NCBI RefSeq assembly: GCF_001905795.1
Contig: NZ_LIXJ01000027.1
Location: 1 to 64,000 of the forward strand
Length of the DNA stretch: 64,000 bases
Direction of reading: 5' to 3'
Origin: Streptomyces sp. CB01580
GTDB taxonomy: Bacteria; Actinomycetota; Actinomycetes; Streptomycetales; Streptomycetaceae
Shown: positions 25,502-33,461 of the stretch, in pieces
How the letters are laid out: each line of letters starts with the position of its first letter
Position numbering within the stretch: position 1 is the first letter of the stretch
Program-made: the position numbers and the translations under genes
Notes under the pieces: model-generated
What the model saw: only the letters and a program-made list of their open reading frames with translations
Database searches by the model: none
What the model was told of the DNA's origin: nothing

Positions 25502-26668
25502 CTACCACGCCTTGGGGTGGTCGGAGAGGAGCTTCTTCAGGCTTTTGTTGTGGGTGTCGGAGGTGTGGAACGTGAGGTAGGGGATTCCGTTGTATCTCTT
25601 GGTGACGAACATCGAATGGTCGATGACGTTGTTGCGATTCCAGTCGGCCTGGAGAACGTCCGACGCAAGCAGGCTCCACACGTTGCCGAGCGGCTTCGCG
25701 CGCTTGGAGTGCTTTGTTGCGAACCAGTACCAGTTCTCGGCTCCGCCCCAGGTGTAGGACGTTATGGCGTTGGCAGGACCGTAGAACCAGTACTTGTTGC
25801 TAGTTCGCTGGATCAGGGAGCCGCCAGCAGGTTTCCAGCCGCCGGCGTACACGATCTGCGAAAGGAAGTTGGTGCAGTCGTTGCCGCTGTACGTGCGGAA
25901 CGCGGAGTTGTGGTTCTTCCAGTGCTTGTCCGCGTACGCGATCATCTTGCTGTAGTTGTACAGAACTGACGCGTTGGGCTTGACGGTGCCGGAACCGGTT
26001 TCAGCGCCGCCCGACGGCGTGATGCTGGATCCACCGCCCTTACCACCCTCGTTCTCGTCTGCGGGTCCTCCCTCATCCGTCGTCTCCGGCTCCGCACCGA
26101 CATCGGAGACCTGAGTGGTCGGAGTAGGGCCCCCTTCGGTGTGCGCCTTGTCCGAAGCCAGAAGCCAGGTGCCGTCCTCGGCCTTCGTGAATTCGACCGT
26201 ATGAGGCACGGACAACTCCTCATACTCCGGTGCTCCGTCTTCGATCTCCTCCTGGGTGAAGGGGAGAAAGAGGCGAGTGCCCTCCATCAACTGGAGTGTG
26301 GCCTGAGGACCGTTGACGGTGACGTCGGTGACGCTCACCTCGACCTGAGCCTTGGTATAGCCACCGTCGACCTTCTCGTACCGCTCGCCCTTCGCGGCCA
26401 GTGCGGACAAGTCATCCTGCGCCTGGGTAGCCATGGTGTGCGTGGCCTTGATGTGTGCCACGGCGGTACGGAGCGTGGGCGGTCTGGTGGTGAGCATGTC
26501 GGCACGCTGCTGGAGATAGCCTTCGGCGATCTGCGCGAGCGACGCCTCAGTTGCATCCGGCAGAGACGTGTCAGGGTTGGTGACGGCGCTCGCAGGCACC
26601 TCGGCAAACGCGAGTACCGACACCGTAAAAGCAGCAGCGAAGGCGAGCCTGAGTTGTTCAGGGCGCAT
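25502..26668 (-). CDS. Secreted amidase-domain (Amidase_6) protein
   Basis: A 388-residue exported protein with signal peptide cleavage near ASAVTN (residue 29). An N-terminal helical/beta region (30-185) is followed by a Gly/Glu/Pro linker (185-230) and a C-terminal papain-like Amidase_6 domain. The domain shows YNYSKMIAYADKHWKNHNSAFRTY, GNDCTNFLSQIVYAGGW with the catalytic Cys, and VIDHSMFVTKRYNGIPYLTFHTSD with the catalytic His. Such domains hydrolyse peptide or amide bonds at the cell wall. It is transcribed with a lipoprotein and lies between IS remnants. Confidence 0.83.
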   Translation of the reverse strand: MRPEQLRLAFAAAFTVSVLAFAEVPASAVTNPDTSLPDATEASLAQIAEGYLQQRADMLTTRPPTLRTAVAHIKATHTMATQAQDDLSALAAKGERYEKVDGGYTKAQVEVSVTDVTVNGPQATLQLMEGTRLFLPFTQEEIEDGAPEYEELSVPHTVEFTKAEDGTWLLASDKAHTEGGPTPTTQVSDVGAEPETTDEGGPADENEGGKGGGSSITPSGGAETGSGTVKPNASVLYNYSKMIAYADKHWKNHNSAFRTYSGNDCTNFLSQIVYAGGWKPAGGSLIQRTSNKYWFYGPANAITSYTWGGAENWYWFATKHSKRAKPLGNVWSLLASDVLQADWNRNNVIDHSMFVTKRYNGIPYLTFHTSDTHNKSLKKLLSDHPKAW

Positions 26669-26778
26669 AAGACCTCCTGGTTACGAATTGATTGATGGCT
26701 GTCAAGCCGTAGTTGAGGAGATCGGATCCAGTCGGCACGTTCCCCCGCGGCTCTATTTCGCTGGGGAATGTCTGATTC

Positions 26779-27085
26779 CTAAGTGCTGTCCCGCAAATTC
26801 TGGTCGGGGTGAGATGATCTTGCCGTGGCCGGTGTGATTACGGCGTTGGAGCCGTCCTGGACAGCCGCGTTCACCGGACTGAGCCCGCGGCAGTTCGGCA
26901 AGCTGGTCACCGCACTGCGACGCGAGGGTGCCGACCCGGTCCGCAAGGGCCGGCCCCGGAAGTCTGTCGCTGGAGGACCGGGTCCCGCCGGTCACCGCGT
27001 ACTGGCGCACGAACCTCACCCTGCGCCAACTGGTCCCGTTGTTCGGGGTGTCGGAGTCGGCGGCCGACCGCTCACCCTCACCGGA
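26779..27085 (+). mobile_element. IS5-family element remnant
   Basis: An IS-like left terminal region (around AAGTGCTGTCCCGCAAATTC) followed by a broken transposase start. The element is cut off near 27085 and no right end was recognised. Confidence 0.55.
26825..27085 (+). pseudogene. Frameshifted, truncated IS5-type transposase
   Basis: GTG 26825 opens a frame with PSWTAAFTGLSPRQFGKLV and LRREGADPVRKGRPR, the usual start of Streptomyces IS5-type transposases. After about 45 codons the homology moves to another frame (SLEDRVPPVTAYWRTNLTLR, then PLFGVSESAADR), so a small indel lies near 26960. The rest of the transposase is missing. Confidence 0.72.
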
Positions 27086-27189
27086 TGACCGGGAGACAAC
27101 GCTGGTCGACCACCATGTCGTAGATCATTTACGGGATGGCGTTGAGCCTGCGCGTTTCATCCGGGGTTGCGTCCGGATCACGATCGGAA

Positions 27190-27275
27190 AAGCGAAAGTG
27201 CCTTCTGAGCTGCAACGGTGAGGCTTGTCCAAGGTCCCAGTCGTACCAGCAGGAAGGCACTTTCTGCGTGCGCAT
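27190..27275 (+). mobile_element. Second IS1380-type leader remnant
   Basis: Homologous to the 24580-24657 leader (shared CTGCAACG, AGG-x-CTTG, AAGGTCC/AGGGTCC, AGGAA-x(n)-CACTTTC). GAAAGTGCCTTC (27194-27205) and GAAGGCACTTTC (27253-27264) pair perfectly over 12 bp. No transposase frame follows. Confidence 0.6.
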
Positions 27276-27358
27276 TACCCGGTCAGCCCCGCGACCCCCA
27301 GCACATGGATCAGCCCAGACCAGCCGACGCCAACCGAAACAGCGAGGCTGGGCGACGG

Positions 27359-27631
27359 TCAGACTGCCTTGACGGAATCGATGAACGGGGTCCAGGCGGA
27401 CGCGGGAAGGACGAGGACCGGGCCCTCGGGGCGCTTGGAGTCGCGGACGGGGACGATGCCGGGGTGGCCGTCCGCGACTTCGAGGCAGTCGCCTCCGGAC
27501 GTGTTGCTGTGGCTGCTCTTGCGCCAGTGTGCGAACTCCTCGGCGACTTCGAGGCAGTCGCCTCCGGAGGAGTTGCTGTAGCTGCTCCTACGCCAGGTTG
27601 CGGCGGTCAAGTCGAGGCGGCTGCAGGCCAT
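27359..27631 (-). CDS. DUF397 protein with duplicated motif
   Basis: A 90-residue small acidic protein of the DUF397 family, which accompanies XRE/DUF5753 regulators in Streptomyces. The signature WRRSSYSNSSGGDCLEVA occurs twice (residues 13-30 and 36-53), followed by the single PVRDSKRPEGPVLVLPASAW tail, so the first half-domain was duplicated. The ATG lies inside the 3' end of the regulator gene (44-bp overlap), indicating coupling. Pairs like this (WhiJ/Scr1 type) behave as regulator plus small partner affecting development and antibiotic production. Confidence 0.85.
   Translation of the reverse strand: MACSRLDLTAATWRRSSYSNSSGGDCLEVAEEFAHWRKSSHSNTSGGDCLEVADGHPGIVPVRDSKRPEGPVLVLPASAWTPFIDSVKAV
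27474..27568. repeat. 69-bp-period direct repeat in DUF397 gene
   Basis: The sequence starting GCGACTTCGAGGCAGTCGCC at 27474 recurs at 27543. The 69-bp period equals 23 codons, matching the protein-level duplication of the SGGDCLEVA motif. Confidence 0.9.
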
Positions 27632-28466
27632 TTCGGTAGTCCTCTGCCGCTTCCTCGATCAGGGTGAGGGTCACCCCCGGCGGCAAGGCGGCGGCCCTCA
27701 GCAGATCGTACGACCTCCGATACTGCTTCACGAGGCCTGGATCGTCGACGGTGTGACCGTGATGCTGGCTCTCCGTGTAGAACAGCGGCGGCGCGTCCGC
27801 GAAGTCCAGAATCATGGCGTTGCCCAGCATGAGGGCGTGCGCGCCCGCGTTCCACGGAAGGACCTGTGCAAGGATCCGGCCGCGCTTGATGAGGGTGGCG
27901 ATGTGGTCGAGTTGCTCGGCCATCAGCTCAGGAGACAGGATCGGCTGGCGCAGCAGGGACTCGTTCAGGATGGTCCAGTACTGCGGGGTCCGGCGGTTTG
28001 CTTCAAAGAGTTGTGCCCGCTCCAGTCGCGCGTTGACCTTGGCCTCGGTCTCCTCTGGAAGCTCTGGCAGGCGTTCGGCACAGACGACGGCCCGCGCGTA
28101 CGACTTCGTCTGGAGCAGGCCCGGGAAGACGGTGGGGGACCACTGTGCGATGACCTCGGCCCGCTTCTCCGCGTCCAGTACGCGTTCGAAGTACTCCGCG
28201 TGGCCCTTGCGCCGTGCCTTGCGTACGTCTTCGCAGTGCCGCGCGAAGAAGCCGTCCGTCGCCAGTACTTGGTCCACGTGTTGGGCGAGGTCGCTGGGCA
28301 TGCGGCGGTAACCGCGTTCGATCTCGCTGAGGTACGTGATGCCGTAGTAGCTGCCGTCGAGCAGCTTTTCGATGGTGAGGCCCGCCTGTTCCCGCTTGAA
28401 GCGGAGTTCGCTTCCGTAGAACTGCGGGACGCCTTCGGAGCCGTCGATTTCCTTGCGCGTAGCCAC
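27588..28466 (-). CDS. XRE-family regulator with DUF5753 domain (WhiJ-like)
   Basis: A 292-residue regulator. The N-terminal helix-turn-helix is GSELRFKREQAGLTIEKLLDGSYYGITYLSEIERGYRR near residues 18-56. The C-terminal DUF5753 domain (about 95-280) includes SPTVFPGLLQTKSYARAVV and VLPWNAGAHALMLGNAMILDF. The GTG start at 28464-28466 has an AAGGTGG site. It is paired with DUF397 downstream and divergent from a helix-turn-helix protein across a conserved 75-bp promoter block, a layout typical of WhiJ-type developmental loci. Confidence 0.88.
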   Translation of the reverse strand: MATRKEIDGSEGVPQFYGSELRFKREQAGLTIEKLLDGSYYGITYLSEIERGYRRMPSDLAQHVDQVLATDGFFARHCEDVRKARRKGHAEYFERVLDAEKRAEVIAQWSPTVFPGLLQTKSYARAVVCAERLPELPEETEAKVNARLERAQLFEANRRTPQYWTILNESLLRQPILSPELMAEQLDHIATLIKRGRILAQVLPWNAGAHALMLGNAMILDFADAPPLFYTESQHHGHTVDDPGLVKQYRRSYDLLRAAALPPGVTLTLIEEAAEDYRNGLQPPRLDRRNLA

Positions 28467-28480
28467 GGTTGACCACCTTT

Positions 28481-28555
28481 CGCGCCGTGCCGAGTGGAGC
28501 GGAAAACCTCTTCACGGTAGAGGCCATCGCAGCAGCGTGTGAGGGGTTCGTCACA
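28481..28555 (+). promoter_or_regulatory. Conserved WhiJ-locus promoter block, copy 1
   Basis: A 75-bp block aligns without gaps to 34112-34186, with about 56 identical positions by hand count. It ends in the inverted repeat TGTGA-N8-TCACA (28538-28555). It lies in the divergent gap of the XRE/DUF5753 gene and the downstream helix-turn-helix gene. It is a likely operator plus promoter. Confidence 0.7.
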
Positions 28556-28705
28556 ATGTGCTGCGGATGGTTGACGGTGCGCGGCTCGATCTGCTGGGCG
28601 ACCGAACGTGTCGGGCGTGGTACGTTCTGTGACCTCAAACTCAATAAGGTGACCCCGGCGGCGCGGCAACGCCCCGGGGCCTGGCACAAGGAGAAGAAGC
28701 TCCTC

Positions 28706-29845
28706 ATGCAGATTCATCGTAGCCGCCATACGTGCGGTTTCACGGTCCTGCCCAACGCGTTGTTGCAGGACCGGCGGTTGTCGTACACCGCCCGTGGCCT
28801 TCTTGTCGATCTTCTTTCCCGTCCGGACGGCTGGTCCGAGGACGGTCGGCGCATGGCCGACACGAGTCCGCAGGGTCGGCTGGCCGTGGCGAAGGCGCTG
28901 CGGGAGCTGGCGTCATTCGGGTACTACCGAGTCCTCAAAGTGCGCCGCGAAGACGGGACTTTCGTCAGCGAGTCCCATGTCTACGACACCCCGCAGCAGC
29001 CCGTCCCTGGTTCTGGTTCGGGCCTTGCCTGCCAGGTCGTACCGGGTATCAACCGTCCGGGTTCCGGTGAGCCGACCTCCGGTGGGCCTGGCGCCAACCC
29101 CGTAAAGGACTGTGGGAAAGAACCCTCCCTCCCCGGTCGACGCCGGAGTCGACGTCGCCGTCGGAGCCGGAGTCGGAGTCGGCGGCAGGGTACGGGCGAG
29201 CTGCCGGAGACGCCCGCAGCGTCGACGCCTCCCACGGCGCCGGAGACCTTCGGGACCGGAGCCGGAGTCGGAGCCGAGGCCGGGACCGGGACCGGAGACG
29301 GCCGGGGGAGCGTTGATCCGTTTACCGCCGAGGCGCATGGTGTGGCTGCTGCCACGCTGTTCCGGGTGATCGGCCCGGAACCGCGCCTGCGGCTCGGTGC
29401 GGTCGAGGCGCTCGCGCTCGCGCCGTTGGTCTCCGCCTGGCTGGAACGCGGTTACGGCCACCGCGACCTGGCCGGGGCCCTGTTGGGCGGGCTGCCCGCC
29501 CGTATCCACTCCGCTGCCGCGCTCCTGCGCGACCGCCTGACCCGCAAACTGCCCCCGCCGCCCGAGCCTTCGTTCCCCGGGTACGCACCACCCGAGCCCC
29601 CGCCCGGCACCGGCCTGCCCCGCTGGGCCGAGTGCGACGAGTGCCGCCGCCCGGTCCCGGACAAGGGCCTCTGCCGCGACTGCGTGGCCCCGGCCGCCGG
29701 GCCCGACGGCCCCCGCCCCGACAATCCCCGCCCCGACGACGACACCGCCATCCGCGCCCGCACCGCCGCCCGAGGCCGCGCCCTGGTACGCGCCGCACTG
29801 CGGACGCCGGAGCACGCGGAGCTGCCCGCCGTCGGTGGGGCCTGA
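28706..29845 (+). CDS. Helix-turn-helix protein with disordered basic linker
   Basis: A 379-residue protein. The N-terminal winged helix-turn-helix (FTVLPNALLQDRRLSYTARGLLVDLLSRPDGWSEDGRRMAD..., residues 12-75) resembles replication-initiator-like wHTH proteins often found beside XRE/DUF397 pairs. An extremely Arg/Ser-rich stretch (RRRSRRRRRSRSRSRR) lies near residue 145, then a helical domain at 210-275 and a C-terminal CDEC ... CRDC zinc-knuckle-like Cys pair near 315-330. ATG 28706 follows AAGGAG. DNA or RNA binding is likely. The role within the WhiJ-type cluster is unknown. Confidence 0.78.
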   Translation: MQIHRSRHTCGFTVLPNALLQDRRLSYTARGLLVDLLSRPDGWSEDGRRMADTSPQGRLAVAKALRELASFGYYRVLKVRREDGTFVSESHVYDTPQQPVPGSGSGLACQVVPGINRPGSGEPTSGGPGANPVKDCGKEPSLPGRRRSRRRRRSRSRSRRQGTGELPETPAASTPPTAPETFGTGAGVGAEAGTGTGDGRGSVDPFTAEAHGVAAATLFRVIGPEPRLRLGAVEALALAPLVSAWLERGYGHRDLAGALLGGLPARIHSAAALLRDRLTRKLPPPPEPSFPGYAPPEPPPGTGLPRWAECDECRRPVPDKGLCRDCVAPAAGPDGPRPDNPRPDDDTAIRARTAARGRALVRAALRTPEHAELPAVGGA

Positions 29846-30162
29846 CCGCGACCGTCACGCACACATGGCCGGATGCAGGGGCCGGGGCCACCACGAGCCT
29901 GGCATCCAACAGGAGTTGGCGCGCAGGGTGGCGGTGGTGCCTTGGCGTGGACGGCCGAGGTCAGGGCGCCTGTGGCCCACAGCAGGTTGTAGGTGGTCCC
30001 CCACAGGGCCAGCCAGGGGGCGTTGGCCTGGAAGCTCGCAAAACTCGCCACGTGAGGCACGCTTTAAGGAAAAGTATGGCCGAATCCCTTGCAGCTATTG
30101 GTCACAGCTTGAGCGTGTTCATACATTGCGGGTCGCTCGTGTCGATCAGGTGAAGGAGAGAC
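29846..30162. other. Non-coding spacer with possible gene relic
   Basis: There is no well-supported gene here. On the minus strand, about 29920-30057 can be read as a membrane-like peptide (WLALWGTTYNLLWATG) without a proper continuation, possibly a relic. The last 100 bases are AT-richer and should hold the promoter of the secreted protein gene, with a GAAGGAGAG ribosome site at 30150-30158. Confidence 0.4.
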
Positions 30163-30573
30163 ATGAAGTCTCTACACAGACGCCGCATAGCGACCGTGGC
30201 CGTGGGTGCGGCCACTGCTCTCGGCGTCATCGCCTCTCCCGCTCAAGCTGCCAGCTGGTCCAGCTCGTTGTCGAACGCCGGTCCGGGCTACGAGTCCCGT
30301 CGCTGGTACGACTCCGGCGGCACCACCACGATCAAGTTCACCGGGTGCCGTGACAACGGTGGTAACAAAGTGGTGAACGTCCTTCTCCGCAAGGACACCG
30401 TCGGGCCGGACCCGTCCTACGTGAACGCCGCGTTCACGAAGTGCTTCGAAAGTGGGTCCTCCACCTCTACCGGCAACTGGGATGACCACGGCTCCGGTGA
30501 CTACTACTTTGCCGTGAACGTGGGCGCTTCCAGCCTGAACGTCTGGGTAAATTCGCTGACTGTCTCATACTGA
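30163..30573 (+). CDS. Secreted 136-residue protein of unknown family
   Basis: An exported protein with signal peptide cleavage near AQAASW (residue 29), leaving about 107 residues. The mature part is Gly/Ser/Thr/Asn-rich with alternating hydrophobics, two Cys (TGCRDNGG and TKCFESG) likely to form a disulfide, and ends VNSLTVSY. This suggests a small beta-sandwich. A strong GAAGGAGAG site precedes the ATG. A hairpin terminator follows, and the ABC transporter genes begin directly after it. Family not recognised. It could be a bacteriocin-like protein, inhibitor or surface protein served by the transporter. Confidence 0.82.
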   Translation: MKSLHRRRIATVAVGAATALGVIASPAQAASWSSSLSNAGPGYESRRWYDSGGTTTIKFTGCRDNGGNKVVNVLLRKDTVGPDPSYVNAAFTKCFESGSSTSTGNWDDHGSGDYYFAVNVGASSLNVWVNSLTVSY

Positions 30574-30586
30574 TCGCACGTCGTCC

Positions 30587-30621
30587 TTGAGTCGCCCCCC
30601 GCTGAGAAGGGGGCGACTCAA
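30587..30621 (+). terminator. Strong rho-independent-type terminator
   Basis: TTGAGTCGCCCCC (30587-30599) pairs perfectly with GGGGGCGACTCAA (30609-30621), and a T-rich run follows at 30629-30635. It lies between the secreted protein stop and the ABC ATPase start, so it should attenuate rather than abolish read-through if the genes form one unit. Confidence 0.88.
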
Positions 30622-30654
30622 GGGCCCCTCTTTTCTGCCGATGAGGTCCCCGAG

Positions 30655-31401
30655 ATGCCCTTGCGCTACCAGTCCTGCACCTTCCGATACGCGCGCCGTT
30701 CGCGCCCTGTGCTGGACGGACTCGATCTGAACTTCTCACAGGGCCATACCGTCCTTCTTGGGCCGAACGGCGCGGGAAAGAGCACGTTACTCACCCTTGG
30801 TGCGGGTGTGGAGCTTCCGAAATCTGGATCTGTGCGATATGGCCGCCTCGATCCAGCCAATCGCAGGCATCTACGGGACTATCGACGCAGGATCTCTTGG
30901 CTTCCCCAACGCCCCAGTTTTCTTCCCGGGCTGACATGCCGGGAGCACGTTGCCTATGTCGGCTGGCTCAAGGGCATGGGGGAGCGTGACGCCTGGCACG
31001 CCGCTCCAGCGACCCTTGAGCGGGTCGGGCTCATCGAAAAGATTGACAACAAGATCAAGACGCTGTCGGGCGGACAGCAACAGCGGGTTGCCATCGCACA
31101 AGCACTCGTTCACGACGCTGAACTTCTGCTCCTCGACGAGCCCACCGTGGGTCTGGACCCTCACCAGCGTCGCCGGTTCCTGGACTTGCTGATCTCGCTT
31201 CGCGGGTCGGTCAACGTGATCGTTTCGACCCACGACATCGGCGATCTCGACAAGGCGTTCGACGAAGTCGTGGTCCTGGAATCCGGGCAGTGCCGTTTTC
31301 GCGGGACGGTTGAACAGTTCGCCTCACACGCCGAACCCGATCACGCGCCGGGCCACCAGCTGGTAAGTGCGTACTCGACGCTGCTCGGGGTGACGGAGTG
31401 A
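30655..31401 (+). CDS. ABC transporter ATP-binding protein
   Basis: A 248-residue ABC ATPase: Walker A GPNGAGKST near residue 37, Q-loop WLPQRPSFLPGLT near 84, signature LSGGQQQRVAIAQAL near 139, Walker B LLLLDEPTVGLDP, and switch His in VSTHDIGD. It resembles the bacitracin/antimicrobial-peptide export subfamily (CcmA-like). It is coupled by GTGA overlap to two membrane proteins that should form the channel. It lies directly downstream of the secreted 136-residue protein. Confidence 0.9.
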   Translation: MPLRYQSCTFRYARRSRPVLDGLDLNFSQGHTVLLGPNGAGKSTLLTLGAGVELPKSGSVRYGRLDPANRRHLRDYRRRISWLPQRPSFLPGLTCREHVAYVGWLKGMGERDAWHAAPATLERVGLIEKIDNKIKTLSGGQQQRVAIAQALVHDAELLLLDEPTVGLDPHQRRRFLDLLISLRGSVNVIVSTHDIGDLDKAFDEVVVLESGQCRFRGTVEQFASHAEPDHAPGHQLVSAYSTLLGVTE

Positions 31402-32660
31402 GGGTCACCCTGGCGAATCTGCGTGCCTCGTCGGCACCCTGGCTTGCCATCCCCATCCTGCTCTACGCCGGGTTGTACATCACCGACGCCTCTCACACCG
31501 TCCCGTCCGAGTACGGCGTGGAGTCGGGTGAACTTGCTGGCTACGGCATGGCTGTAATCGCCCCCGCCATAGCCGGTGCCGCCGCATGGGAAGCCGGCCG
31601 CCACCGTCTGGCCGAAGCGCTGCGCGCAGCCAGCACACGCAGCTCTCTGCGCAAACTGATCCAGGCCACCACGCCCGCCCTGATACTCCTCCTGATTCTC
31701 GTCGCCGGAGCCCTTGTTCTGGCTCGTAGCGAGGTCGGAGTCTGGCCGGGAGGCGCAGGCTGGCTGGCTGTTGCGCACCTGGTTGTGCTTCCTCTCGCCT
31801 GGCTGGCCATCGGCTGGTCGTTCGGGCTGATCATGCCCAGAAGCATTGCCGCGCCCATCGTCAGCATCGGCTGCTGGGCATGGCTTTCCATGCCACATGC
31901 GACGTCCAACGCGACCGTGCGGCATCTCGGAGGATTCATCGACGGAGCTTCGACGGTGACCGACCTACGCAGCCCTGCCGCGTATCTCGTCCCGTGGCTG
32001 GTCGCTGCCGGGTTCGCGGTCGCTGCCCTCCTCCTTGCCCGGGTGCGGAAGCGCCCCGTCACGAGCGTGGTCGGGAGCGTCCTGGTCGCTTCCATCACGT
32101 TCACCAGTGGTCTGGCTCTGGTGGACGATTGGGGTTTCCACTCGCCCACACGGGCCCGCACTGTCGCCTTGGTGTGCGTCGGTGACGCACCGAAGGTATG
32201 CGTGCCGCCGGAATACGAGCCCTACGCGGCGACACTTCACCGAGACGCGCTCGCTCCGATCAGCCGACTGAAGACTGCCGGACTGGAGCCCCCTGAGGAA
32301 CTGCGCATCGCCTCCGCGAAGCAGCCCCTGCCGAAAGGAACGTGGCCCCTCCACTGGTCACTTCCTTCTCCCGGTGCTGAAGGCGATGTCCGCAGTCAGT
32401 ACGCGGTTGACCTGGCAGAGTCCGCGGTGACAGGTGTTGCTGAGGCCCACGGCGTACACGATTGCCGGCAACCGGGCTCTCTCACCGCCGCGTGGGCCGC
32501 CTTGGTGATCGGAGTGGACGAACTATCGATGAAGCAGGCAATGCTTGAGGCTGACTGGGCAGCCATCCAGAAGATCAGGAAGCTGCCCCCCGCTGAGCAG
32601 GCCGACTGGTTCACCCGTAACGTGACCGCGCAATCTCACTGCGGGACCGTGATCCCGTGA
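31398..32660 (+). CDS. ABC-associated membrane protein with soluble C-terminal domain
   Basis: A 420-residue membrane protein. Six hydrophobic segments occupy roughly residues 14-30, 50-68, 90-110, 122-142, 150-165 and 195-240. The C-terminal 170 residues form a soluble domain with Cys at VCVGDAPKVCVPP, HDCRQPG and SHCGTVIP, consistent with an oxidising extracytoplasmic location. GTG 31398 overlaps the ATPase stop. No family was assigned with confidence. It probably acts with the next gene as permease. Confidence 0.75.
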   Translation: MRVTLANLRASSAPWLAIPILLYAGLYITDASHTVPSEYGVESGELAGYGMAVIAPAIAGAAAWEAGRHRLAEALRAASTRSSLRKLIQATTPALILLLILVAGALVLARSEVGVWPGGAGWLAVAHLVVLPLAWLAIGWSFGLIMPRSIAAPIVSIGCWAWLSMPHATSNATVRHLGGFIDGASTVTDLRSPAAYLVPWLVAAGFAVAALLLARVRKRPVTSVVGSVLVASITFTSGLALVDDWGFHSPTRARTVALVCVGDAPKVCVPPEYEPYAATLHRDALAPISRLKTAGLEPPEELRIASAKQPLPKGTWPLHWSLPSPGAEGDVRSQYAVDLAESAVTGVAEAHGVHDCRQPGSLTAAWAALVIGVDELSMKQAMLEADWAAIQKIRKLPPAEQADWFTRNVTAQSHCGTVIP

Positions 32661-33226
32661 GGCTTTACACGATCACCGTGCGCCGTTGGTGGGCCGTCCT
32701 CGTGGCGATCAGTGCTCTCGTCGTGGTCTGCTGGTCGCTCGGGACCACTGAAGTGCCAGTCCCGAGTCTGATCGGCGGCATGACGGGGGCGCGCCTCGCG
32801 TACTTCACTCCGCTCTTCGTCGTCGTAGCCACGTTGTACTGCCTCGAAAGACGGCTCAACCACGTGGAGAGTGCGGCGGTGGTCAAAATCGCCCGCCTCG
32901 ACCTCGGCGCCGTACTGCTCGTTGTAGTCCTCACCCATGCCGCCGGGTTGATAGTGGGAATGGACATTGCACGCAATGTAACTCTCCTCCTTTCCTTGGC
33001 CCTTCTCGTCCGGTGGTTCACGAACGAGGCTGCCGCCGCGACCGCAGGACTGATGTGCTTGATCGCCAGTCTTATGCTCGGCCGCACCTACCAACCCAGT
33101 GGCGAGGCGGGCCACGCATGGTGGGCTCTGCCGCTCTATCCGGCCGACAGCTTTGTGGCATGGCTCGCCGCCACTGCTTCCTTGGCCGTCGTTACAGGTT
33201 TGGGTCTGGCAAGACGTTCTCGCTAG
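32657..33226 (+). CDS. Six-helix membrane protein, ABC permease partner
   Basis: A 189-residue integral membrane protein with about six helices and short loops, starting at a GTG that overlaps the previous stop (GTGA). It has no periplasmic domain and no recognised motif. It is the last gene of the transporter unit, which is closed by two consecutive strong hairpins. Confidence 0.75.
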   Translation: MRLYTITVRRWWAVLVAISALVVVCWSLGTTEVPVPSLIGGMTGARLAYFTPLFVVVATLYCLERRLNHVESAAVVKIARLDLGAVLLVVVLTHAAGLIVGMDIARNVTLLLSLALLVRWFTNEAAAATAGLMCLIASLMLGRTYQPSGEAGHAWWALPLYPADSFVAWLAATASLAVVTGLGLARRSR

Positions 33227-33242
33227 GCGAGTGAAGTGCGAA

Positions 33243-33284
33243 ACGCTGAGGGCCACACCGACGTTTCGGTGTGGCCCTCAGCGT
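33243..33284 (+). terminator. 19-bp perfect hairpin terminator
   Basis: ACGCTGAGGGCCACACCGA (33243-33261) pairs perfectly with its complement at 33266-33284 around CGTT. It starts 17 bases after the ABC operon stop. Confidence 0.9.
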
Positions 33285-33300
33285 CGCGGGATGGTCGGCT

Positions 33301-33325
33301 TCGGCTGCCGTTCTTCGGCAGCCGA
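33301..33325. terminator. Second hairpin in tandem
   Basis: TCGGCTGCCG and CGGCAGCCGA pair perfectly around TTCTT. It forms a tandem terminator with the hairpin just upstream and may also serve the IS relic from the other side. Confidence 0.7.
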
Positions 33326-33364
33326 CCCCGGAATTCGCGGCCAGCGCACCCATCTCGTGCCGCA

Positions 33365-33458
33365 TCAGGAAACGTTCGCCCTGCTCACGACCTCGCGAAG
33401 GCGTTCGTCGGCGGCGTGCTTGTTCCGCCGGATGATGTAGCGGCGGATCACGCTGTCC
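33365..33458 (-). pseudogene. Transposase C-terminal tail (IS630-like)
   Basis: Thirty codons ending in TGA read QDSVIRRYIIRRNKHAADER and then LREVVSRANVS. This looks like the C-terminus of Streptomyces DDE transposases of the IS630-like group (R-R-Y-I-x2-R-N-x-H-A). Everything upstream is missing: the sequence passes directly into the methyltransferase relic. Family attribution is tentative. Confidence 0.5.
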
Positions 33459-33461
33459 TGG

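Noticed and set aside
29920..30057. Minus-strand membrane-like peptide between the wHTH and secreted-protein genes
   Set aside because: Short, continues into the antisense of the wHTH gene, and has no ribosome site. Noted only as a possible relic.
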